Source: Paludibacteraceae bacterium (GTDB lineage Bacteria; Bacteroidota; Bacteroidia; Bacteroidales; Paludibacteraceae). From it: DNA of 64,000 bases. The translations under genes and the position numbers were made by a program. The first letter of the stretch is position 1, and each line of letters starts with the position of its first letter. The stretch is from NCBI GenBank assembly GCA_017551675.1, contig JAFZLC010000030.1, positions 62,001-126,000 on the forward strand, read 5' to 3'. The notes under the pieces are model-generated. The model was not told the origin of the DNA, ran no database searches, and worked only from the letters and a program-made list of their open reading frames with translations. This document shows positions 57,263-64,000 of this stretch, in pieces.

Positions 57263-58375
57263 TTATTTTATAAGTTTTTTTAATTCTTCCATATCTGGTA
57301 ACGCATCCCTCAATGGCTGTGGCAATTCTTTGGATGTGCGATAAGTAGCGACCCCCATTGGTTTCGTAGTATCAGAAAATGACAATTCTACAATCTCCTC
57401 ATTCTTTGTTTTACAAATAATGATACCGATTGAGGGATTCTCGTCTGGTAACTTCACATACTTGTCGAGCGCAGCCAAATAAAAGTTCATTTTCCCTGTG
57501 TATTCTGGCTTAAAATCACCACGTTTTAGTTCGAAAGCCACAAGACTTCTTAGACGACGAGAGAAAAATAACAAATCGATAACAAACTCTTGTCCTGAAA
57601 CTATTAATCGATACTGATTGCCCATAAAGGTAAAATCAGGGCCAAAAGCCATAATAAAGTTTTTAATGTTTTGTACAATCTTTTGTTCAATCTCCCTTTC
57701 ATCTACTAAATCAGTATCTTCAATGTTGATAAAATCCAACAGATACTCATCTTTGAATGATTGTAAGGCTCGTTGTTTAAAAGCAGTGTTGTCCAGGGTT
57801 TTATTGAAATTTGTTTGTTGGATGGATCCTTCCTTTTTATATAGATTTTCTGAAAGATGGTATTTAAGTGTATCCTTACTCCAAAATTCCTTTGCACACC
57901 GTCTGATATAAAAAAGACGCTCTTCGAGTGTTTCCGTTTTCCTGAGGATTTCTCGATGATTAGTAAAACCGATGCTAAAGAAACATTCCAAATCGTAGTT
58001 ATCCAAATCGGCAGCTATTGGTTGCCGATTTGTTAATGTGCTGAAATCAAGATATTTATCTAATTCAGCAGCAGTTAATTGCCGATTTAACACAGGACTC
58101 CATGCCTCATAGAAAATGCGCATATTTTTGATGTTTGTCTCAGAGAACCCCGTAAGTCCTGGTAATTCCTGTTGAAGTAATTTTGAGATAGTTGCAATGG
58201 CATTTGTGTTCCATGTACCAACACGACTGTGGACAGACACATAATTACCTACCCAGTAATAGAGTGAAAGCATTTCTTTATTCACCAACCTTGCAGCATA
58301 ATACCGACTCTCTAGGATGGCTTTTTTTATCGTTTTTACAGCATGTAGATATTCTTCGGAGATGATCTTTTCCAT
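57263..58375 (-). CDS. DUF1016 (YhcG/PDDEXK) nuclease-like protein
   Basis: 370 residues. The N-terminal helical domain (SRYYAARLVNKEMLSLYYWVGNYV) and the C-terminal PD-(D/E)xK fold with DLLFFSRRLRSLVAFELKRG (catalytic D and ExK, near 272-285) match the DUF1016/YhcG family of putative nucleases. Between them lie two copies of a NRQ(L/P)xAAxLD peptide encoded by palindromic repeats at 58004-58089. Gaps are 11 bases to the helicase and 13 to the methyltransferase. The nuclease residues are present, so it may supply the cutting activity of the system; this is inference. Confidence 0.88.
   Translation of the reverse strand: MEKIISEEYLHAVKTIKKAILESRYYAARLVNKEMLSLYYWVGNYVSVHSRVGTWNTNAIATISKLLQQELPGLTGFSETNIKNMRIFYEAWSPVLNRQLTAAELDKYLDFSTLTNRQPIAADLDNYDLECFFSIGFTNHREILRKTETLEERLFYIRRCAKEFWSKDTLKYHLSENLYKKEGSIQQTNFNKTLDNTAFKQRALQSFKDEYLLDFINIEDTDLVDEREIEQKIVQNIKNFIMAFGPDFTFMGNQYRLIVSGQEFVIDLLFFSRRLRSLVAFELKRGDFKPEYTGKMNFYLAALDKYVKLPDENPSIGIIICKTKNEEIVELSFSDTTKPMGVATYRTSKELPQPLRDALPDMEELKKLIK
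58004..58032. repeat. Palindromic element inside the DUF1016 gene, copy 1
   Basis: CAAATCGGCA, 9 bases (GCTATTGGT), TGCCGATTTG: perfect 10-bp inverted repeat, encoding NRQPIAADLD on the minus strand without breaking the frame. Confidence 0.75.
58061..58089. repeat. Palindromic element inside the DUF1016 gene, copy 2
   Basis: TAATTCAGCA, 9 bases, TGCCGATTTA: 8 of 10 positions pair. Encodes NRQLTAAELD. It is 57 bases (19 codons) from copy 1. Confidence 0.65.
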
Positions 58376-58386
58376 TGGGTTCTGTC

Positions 58387-61300
58387 TTAAATGAATGTTT
58401 CTGATATAATAATTTGTGGATCACTGACCTTAGGAACTGATTGATCTTGCATCTGTTCGCTTATAGTCTGATATTCACCTATCAATTCAGATAATTTTTG
58501 CTTTAGGTTTACCTCATCAGTTTTAACTTGCACTTTATCTCCTTTATAGTTTTTGGACAAATCACGTAAACGACGAGGTAACTGGGTATATACTCCTTTG
58601 TTAATATAGTCTGTTAGTATTTTACATTGCACTTTCGTGGTATTGTCCGTAAACACCTGACATATCTTACGTAGGAAATTAAGGGCAGTCTTCGAGATAT
58701 TATCAAGGTCTGTTCGATTGATTGAGGCATCATCTGCTGCTTCTACATATTCAGTGGTGTATTTGCGTAAAACACGATTCACATGGTTGTAGTTCTTGCT
58801 GTCAGGCAGGAACGGAGCAGCCAGTTCTTCGGGCTTTGCCTTTAAATAACTTACAGCTTGAAGGAGATCAATAGGTTTGACATTATTATCTGTTGCAAGA
58901 TAGAACTCTGTTTTGACATCAGATGATACATACACGATAGATTTGTCCTTATGTTTGCTTGTATTACGAGCCACACGACTTTTTAAAGGCAATTGCTTTA
59001 CTTTGTTGTAGAGTTCAGGGTTGTTATTGTATACATCACGTAATTCACGAATCAAAGCTATTTTTTCATCTACGCTATCCTTTACATTATTGTCGTACAT
59101 TTGGAATTGTTTGACGATTTCTTCTTTCGAATAAATCTGTACATCTTCACCAAAGGCGGAGTGAAAACCTTGTAACTTGACAAGTGCGTTCTCATAGAGT
59201 TTGATTTGCTCATTTCCCTGTGGTGATGGATAGAACATGTAGTTATAAATATATTCAGCAAAAGAACCGATACGATTAACACGTCCGATACGTTGCATCA
59301 GTCGTGAAGCATTCCATGGAGAATCATAATTAACAATTATGTGAGAACGATGAAGATTGACACCTTCTGCCAACACATCAGAAGTGAGGATGATGTTGTA
59401 TTGGTCTTTTTTTATCTCACTATTGGCATCAAAATTTTCTTTAATAACACTTGCCTTTTTATCACGATTGTCGGATGTAATGGTAAGAATGTCTTTTCGT
59501 TCTAGTTCGTTCTCTAATCTGTTTTTCAAATAATTTAGTGTGTCAACACTTTCAGAAAAGACTACTAATTTATGCGACATATTCCGGTTATCGAAAAATT
59601 CATTTTCTAACTTGTTCTTAAACAAGTCAAATTTTTGGTCGTCTTCTTCTTTCTCCCAATCTGCATTAAGATTCTCAAGTACTAATTTGTCATGTTGCAG
59701 CATTTTAATAAACTCAGGATTAAAGTCTTCCGCCTTGTACAGAAAATCACTTTCTGGATAGCCTTTTGATAGAACTTTCTCGATTATCTCGTCAAGTTCC
59801 ATTCCTTTTGCCTGCAAATCCTTCACGTTAAAATCTGGAGCAATAATGACTTTGTTTTCTGCAAACATCTTTAGCATATCGTTGGTAATACGGAGTAAAG
59901 TAGCCAATGAAAGTTTAAAAGCATGGAAACTGCTTTCCAATCGTTTTACCATGTGAACACGATAGATACTTGCCAATGTTTGTCCAACGTGGACAGCATT
60001 ACGATATCTAGCGCGGAGTTCTGGATTTAGAAATTCCACGGCACGATAACGCGCATAATACAGATGTGGATTGAATTTGTCATCAGATAGGACATTCAAT
60101 GTGTTAAAAAAACGGTTGCTTGTATCAGCATCCATCTGGTATTCGAGAGAAATGGGAGGCTGTGGCTTAGGGAATACAATACCTTGTGTTTCTAGATCCT
60201 TTTTATATTCAGGGTCATTTTCTATATTGTGACGAGTACGACGGACAGTTACTTTATCAATGACTCGTTCACGGATAACTTCATAAATTTTATCAACATC
60301 GGCAGTAACATCCCTTGTTTCACGTTCCTTCATCAACAAATTGTACGACTTGATGTGTTCAGCAAAAAAGCTTTTTAGATTAGGTATTCCATCAATAGTA
60401 CAATTCTGACTGTCTTGGAATAGTAATAGCAGATTAAGCAAATCTTCCGGACGGTTGTTAAGTGGTGTGGCAGACAATAGCATAACTTTCTTACGTTGGC
60501 TTTTCAACTGACCAGTATTGATACAATCTGCCTTGCAGATTTTCTGGAGTTCATCATATTTCCCAGAACCACCGTTTCGGAAACCATGTGCCTCATCTAC
60601 AATGATTAAATCAAATTCTTCTTTTGACTTGTATCTGTCTTTGCCATCTAATACTCTTGTTAAAATGCCATTTGTAATAAACTGTGCTTTATTGTAGATG
60701 CCAAATAATTTGAATGTTTTTTCCCAGTTATCACGAAGTGCGGGAGGAAATACAACAAGGATATTAGTGTTTCTTCCATTAGCTTCTATGAAACGTTTAG
60801 CAATCATGGTGGCAACCATGGTTTTTCCAAGACCTACTACGTCAGCAAGAAACAGACCATTATGGCGCATCAGCATCTGAAATCCTTGAATGACTGCATC
60901 CGTTTGATACTTAAGTTCCTTAACTCCATTTGGCAATTGTATAGAGAAGTCATCCTCAATCTGATCACCAAAAGTGTCAATCAGCACTTTCAAATAAATC
61001 TCATAAGGAGTAGGCTGATAACCCATATAAGTTTTTCGCTTAATGCTTTCAATGTCTTCTATTGTTAAAGCAACAGCTTCTTCCCATAGTTTTTTAAATT
61101 CCGAATGGCAGTAATCAACATCATCAAAGTCTTTCATGGCTACATTTAGTTCATAACGCGGAGATTGATTTATGCCAAGTCCTGAATCAGAAATATTAGA
61201 AGAACCCATAATCACCCATCCATCTGTATGTTCTGTATGATTGTTAGGAAGACATAGATAGAATTTTGCATGAAGATTCTTTGTGGCATGTATTTTCATT

Positions 61301-61665
61301 TGTAATTTGCCATCCACGAGATCCTGACACATTTGTATTATTCCTTCTTCGACTTCCGGCGCATATCGTGCATTAATTATGTCTTGTTTAAACTCATCGT
61401 CGTAGATTACTTTTGCTTTTTCTGCGTTTTCCAACATCAACATTGTTTTGTTGTGCCGACGAAATATATCATCAATATTAATACCTACCAAAATCTTTAT
61501 TTCTTTCACATCTTCTATTTCTTTTCGCAATTTGAAATATCCAGAAGAACGGAAAAATCCGACAACCGCTAGAAAACGGTCAAAGTTAGTCATGCCAGAT
61601 GCAATACCCTTAAGCTTATCAAATAGAGTATTGCCGGTATCGTTATTGAAAAATTTATTACTCAT
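58387..61665 (-). CDS. PLD-SNF2 helicase of the defence operon
   Basis: 1092 residues. An N-terminal phospholipase-D-like half (HAKFYLCLPN near 130, then MGSSNISDSG) is followed by an SNF2/SF2 helicase with LADVVGLGKT (Walker A near 277), IVDEAHGFRN (DEAH near 357), LSATPLNNRPEDLL (motif III), TSDVLAEGVNLH and QRIGRVNRIGS (motif VI). This architecture is common in phage-defence loci such as DISARM-type and restriction-like systems. It is the first gene of the four-gene operon. One HKD-type PLD motif is only partly conserved, so nuclease activity is uncertain. A palindrome lies just upstream. Confidence 0.9.
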   Translation of the reverse strand: MSNKFFNNDTGNTLFDKLKGIASGMTNFDRFLAVVGFFRSSGYFKLRKEIEDVKEIKILVGINIDDIFRRHNKTMLMLENAEKAKVIYDDEFKQDIINARYAPEVEEGIIQMCQDLVDGKLQMKIHATKNLHAKFYLCLPNNHTEHTDGWVIMGSSNISDSGLGINQSPRYELNVAMKDFDDVDYCHSEFKKLWEEAVALTIEDIESIKRKTYMGYQPTPYEIYLKVLIDTFGDQIEDDFSIQLPNGVKELKYQTDAVIQGFQMLMRHNGLFLADVVGLGKTMVATMIAKRFIEANGRNTNILVVFPPALRDNWEKTFKLFGIYNKAQFITNGILTRVLDGKDRYKSKEEFDLIIVDEAHGFRNGGSGKYDELQKICKADCINTGQLKSQRKKVMLLSATPLNNRPEDLLNLLLLFQDSQNCTIDGIPNLKSFFAEHIKSYNLLMKERETRDVTADVDKIYEVIRERVIDKVTVRRTRHNIENDPEYKKDLETQGIVFPKPQPPISLEYQMDADTSNRFFNTLNVLSDDKFNPHLYYARYRAVEFLNPELRARYRNAVHVGQTLASIYRVHMVKRLESSFHAFKLSLATLLRITNDMLKMFAENKVIIAPDFNVKDLQAKGMELDEIIEKVLSKGYPESDFLYKAEDFNPEFIKMLQHDKLVLENLNADWEKEEDDQKFDLFKNKLENEFFDNRNMSHKLVVFSESVDTLNYLKNRLENELERKDILTITSDNRDKKASVIKENFDANSEIKKDQYNIILTSDVLAEGVNLHRSHIIVNYDSPWNASRLMQRIGRVNRIGSFAEYIYNYMFYPSPQGNEQIKLYENALVKLQGFHSAFGEDVQIYSKEEIVKQFQMYDNNVKDSVDEKIALIRELRDVYNNNPELYNKVKQLPLKSRVARNTSKHKDKSIVYVSSDVKTEFYLATDNNVKPIDLLQAVSYLKAKPEELAAPFLPDSKNYNHVNRVLRKYTTEYVEAADDASINRTDLDNISKTALNFLRKICQVFTDNTTKVQCKILTDYINKGVYTQLPRRLRDLSKNYKGDKVQVKTDEVNLKQKLSELIGEYQTISEQMQDQSVPKVSDPQIIISETFI

Positions 61666-61670
61666 CTTAT

Positions 61671-61686
61671 TCGTATCATTATACGA
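61671..61686. promoter_or_regulatory. Palindromic operator candidate before the defence operon
   Basis: TCGTAT, CATT, ATACGA: perfect 6-bp inverted repeat 5 bases ahead of the helicase ATG at 61665. It could bind the WYL regulator encoded upstream. Confidence 0.45.
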
Positions 61687-61837
61687 TCCAATCTTTATAT
61701 TTTGTTTTTATTGGGCGTATAATATTGCTTATGTTTTTAACATCTGCTAAGATAAGAAAAAAACTTAAATTAGTAGTCCAAAAAATAAATGGAATGAATT
61801 TTAAAGGGAATACCTATTATTGTTCATTTAACCTCCT

Positions 61838-62329
61838 TCACAATATCTCCCTAGCAATCCAAGCACAAGCCTCCGCATCAGCTAATGCGTGGTGATGGTT
61901 CTCTAGATTGTAACCACATTGAGCGGCTACAGTGTGTAGCTGATGGTTCTCCAAGTGGGGAAAGACCCGACGGGATACACATAGTGTATCGTAAAATTCA
62001 TAATCGGGGTAGTCCATCTGATAGACTTTGAAAACTGCTTTCAGACATCCTTCATCAAATGGTTTGTTGTGAGCCACCAACGGCAAACCCTCTATGAGCG
62101 GTTCTATTTGTGCCCATACTTTAGGAAATACGGGCGCATCTTCTGTGTCTTGCTGACATAACCCATGCACCAGAGAACACCGGTAATTATAATAGTTGGG
62201 CTCCGGTTGAATAAGCGAGTAGAATGAGTCTATGATCTCACCATCTCGTACAATAACAACTCCGACCGAACAGACAGAAGAGCGTTCGTAATTGGCGGTC
62301 TCAAAATCGATTGCTGCAAAATCTTTCAT
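61838..62329 (-). CDS. DnaQ-like 3'-5' exonuclease
   Basis: 163 residues. AAIDFETANYERSSVCSVGVV (Exo I with DxE), VAHNKPFDEGCL (Exo II) and HHALADAEACA (Exo III) make the DEDDh exonuclease fold, as in the epsilon proofreading subunit, but alone without a polymerase. Its ATG overlaps the stop of the WYL gene by 4 bases. 172 bases separate it from the helicase. It may be a repair nuclease or a part of the defence island. Confidence 0.88.
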   Translation of the reverse strand: MKDFAAIDFETANYERSSVCSVGVVIVRDGEIIDSFYSLIQPEPNYYNYRCSLVHGLCQQDTEDAPVFPKVWAQIEPLIEGLPLVAHNKPFDEGCLKAVFKVYQMDYPDYEFYDTLCVSRRVFPHLENHQLHTVAAQCGYNLENHHHALADAEACAWIAREIL

Positions 62330-63258
62330 TTCTTCTTTTTGTAATTATCCCACATCCTTTTTATCTTCTTGGCCATCTCATCACGAAGCCAGAGGGGCTC
62401 GAGCACTTCTATTCCTTCTCCATTCTTCAATAACTCCTGCTGAAAATCAAACTCGGGACGGAGATCAAAGGTGAAGATACTGTATTCGTCGTTGCGCTCT
62501 GTCTCTTCTTGTGATTCGTGTATCTTCAGACTGCGTATATAATTGGCTTGACTTGCTGTGGCCCTTATCTTGACTTTCTGCTTCTCTACATGATGGTTGG
62601 TGATAATACCGAAACAACCATCGAAGTATGTCTCTGCATTCCAATCCTTTGGCATCTCAAAGGTCTCATCCTTCATCGTTAGTTCTTGAATGCGATCTAA
62701 GGCGTATATCCTTGGCTCTCCATCATGGTAGGAGCCCTGTGCTACCATATACCATCTTTGTCGGAACAACTTAACACAATAGGGTTGCACATCGTACTTG
62801 TTCTCTTCATCCTTCCAGAAGCTGTGATAGGTCATATTGAGCACTCGGTTCTCTTTCATCGCTTCAATGATGGGTTGGAGATACTCCTGACCGGATGGTA
62901 CATATTCCAATAAAATACGATCTTTGATATTCTGACTGTTCGCCAAAGCGTTGCTTACGCAGAAGGTGTTGTAGAGCCAGGATCGAAGTCCATTCTTGCT
63001 GATATCCTTTTCATTCTCGATGTAATAATAGTATTCACCATGCTTCTCATTGACGATGCTGATGGTAAACATATCCCAGATCGCATACCGCCAGTTGTCA
63101 AAGGTACGTTTGGGAAGATCCACACCTCTGCTGATATCTGTGTTTTGCACCCATTTTTTATTCAGCTCTTTAAAAGAGATCTTTTTTTTGCGATAGATGG
63201 TTTCTATTATCCAGACATATTTACTAATTAGACTTTGTCCTCTATCGTTATTCACCAT
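62326..63258 (-). CDS. WYL-domain transcriptional regulator
   Basis: 310 residues. An N-terminal helix-turn-helix-like region (KKISFKELNKKWVQNTDISRGVDLPKRTFDNWRYAI) is followed by a WYL domain with MTYHSFWKDEENKYDVQPYCVKLFRQRWYMVAQG and a C-terminal extension with WLRDEMAKKIKRMW. WYL proteins sense nucleic-acid ligands and often control defence operons. It is on the same strand as, and upstream of, the exonuclease and helicase genes. Confidence 0.88.
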   Translation of the reverse strand: MVNNDRGQSLISKYVWIIETIYRKKKISFKELNKKWVQNTDISRGVDLPKRTFDNWRYAIWDMFTISIVNEKHGEYYYYIENEKDISKNGLRSWLYNTFCVSNALANSQNIKDRILLEYVPSGQEYLQPIIEAMKENRVLNMTYHSFWKDEENKYDVQPYCVKLFRQRWYMVAQGSYHDGEPRIYALDRIQELTMKDETFEMPKDWNAETYFDGCFGIITNHHVEKQKVKIRATASQANYIRSLKIHESQEETERNDEYSIFTFDLRPEFDFQQELLKNGEGIEVLEPLWLRDEMAKKIKRMWDNYKKKK

Positions 63259-63376
63259 ATCCTTTTGATTTTTTAATTCACATCTACAAAAATAGAAAAA
63301 GGGTACGCCAAATAATGGCAGAGCTATCAGAATTTTTCAAATTTTTTGATTAGGGCAGATTTTATAGGATTTATCT

Positions 63377-64000
63377 TTAATAGTAGACAATCTTTCGTAG
63401 TTCAACCCATTTTCTTACTTTTTGGGGTTTGTCTTCAAAGACAGCGAATTGGCTGACGGGACCTACTTTATCCAGACTGTGTTGCCATTCAGCCACATTA
63501 CTTAGTAATTCGGCATCATCTTCAGAGATGTTCCATTTGTTGTCTTCGTTCTCCTGACCTTCACGTATGTATAGGTTTCCAGGGTAGTAATGTTCTGTAC
63601 AAACACGGATGGTCCAGTTGCCATATTGATCGGTGTCGATTATAGAGAAGAAACGTTTGTATATGTATGGTTCCCCTTCGCTGATACCTTCCATTTCGTA
63701 TGATTTTAGGGCGCCTTTCTCAATGTTATTTGTCAGTCGATAGCCATCCTCCCAACCTCTAATATTGTAATATTTTAGGAATCCCTCTGCGTCGTAGAAG
63801 TAACGACCTCCGAAGGTGCCATATTCTTTCGCATCTATTATAACGTCTTTGATATTGCCGAAGGCATCGCGTTTCACTTTTGCTTTTGTTTTAGTGTTGA
63901 TCTGCCAGCTGTTATATACGACGTTCCCGGTGATCAGTTTACCATAAATATCAAATCGTGTAGAGTCGGTTTTTTTGAATTCAGCATTGCTAAAGGGTTT
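63377..64000 (-). CDS. Unrecognised protein, 5' end beyond the window
   Basis: The minus-strand frame is open from the right edge to the stop at 63377 (207 codons, beginning KPFSNAEFKKTDSTRFDIYGKLI). Segments such as RFDIYGKL, KRDAFGNIKDV, FYDAEGFLKYYN and DTDQYGNWTIR recur with YD/WG-like spacing, suggesting a repetitive beta-structured protein related in style to RHS/YD-repeat proteins. No signal can be seen because the start lies outside. The GTG at 63877 is inside this longer frame and is not a real start. 118 bases without a gene separate it from the WYL gene. Confidence 0.6.
   Translation of the reverse strand, partial: KPFSNAEFKKTDSTRFDIYGKLITGNVVYNSWQINTKTKAKVKRDAFGNIKDVIIDAKEYGTFGGRYFYDAEGFLKYYNIRGWEDGYRLTNNIEKGALKSYEMEGISEGEPYIYKRFFSIIDTDQYGNWTIRVCTEHYYPGNLYIREGQENEDNKWNISEDDAELLSNVAEWQHSLDKVGPVSQFAVFEDKPQKVRKWVELRKIVYY

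Overview
The window looks like a Bacteroidales genome (Bacteroidota; perhaps Prevotellaceae- or Paludibacter-like, which is an inference). Directly visible reasons are an AT-rich sequence, repeated TTTG-N18to20-TAnnTTTG promoters typical of the phylum, a fused 2-oxoacid:ferredoxin oxidoreductase KorA, a DUF2723/GT117 membrane protein, a hybrid two-component system, a T9SS sorting tail on a mannanase, and a Bacteroides-type tra cluster.

Layout. 1-18.8 kb is mostly housekeeping: an HU-CCDC81-type cell-surface protein (cut by the left edge), penicillin-binding protein 1A, an EamA transporter, a 34-residue membrane peptide gene with a good promoter, korB-korA, a candidate small RNA, a GH5 lipoprotein, a six-gene minus-strand operon (GT117, polysaccharide deacetylase, purD, membrane protein, YqaA, ung), a tRNA with CAT anticodon, and ribF. 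18.8-21.1 kb holds a PfkB sugar kinase and a frameshifted lipoprotein.

21.1-40.5 kb carries a plasmid-like backbone: a Rep_3-type initiator with an array of 21 iteron-like 22-bp repeats in both orientations, an alkyl-sulfatase-like gene, a compact conjugation-type secretion operon (traE,F,G,I,J,K,L,M,N; traJ split by a frameshift; no relaxase or coupling protein in view), and a ParA plus ribbon-helix-helix pair with a repeat-rich, C-poor tract upstream that could be its centromere. A DUF4197 gene and yifB/comM lie between. Together with the housekeeping genes this suggests either a secondary chromosome (chromid) with a plasmid-type origin, or a large plasmid integrated into the chromosome.

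40.5-51.5 kb is accessory: a lipoprotein, a GH26-CBM-GH5 bifunctional mannanase with a T9SS tail, a secreted protein with three cysteine-rich repeats, a tail-anchored coiled-coil protein, a hexapeptide acetyltransferase coupled to a hybrid two-component regulator, and the remnant of a T9SS cargo gene.

51.7-63.3 kb is a probable anti-phage island, all on the minus strand: a WYL regulator and a DnaQ-like exonuclease (overlapping by 4 bp), then a palindromic operator candidate and a four-gene operon of PLD-SNF2 helicase, DUF1016/YhcG nuclease, Eco57I-type methyltransferase and RecF/SMC-like ATPase. Two of these genes contain the same small palindromic DNA element in frame. The window ends inside an unrecognised gene.
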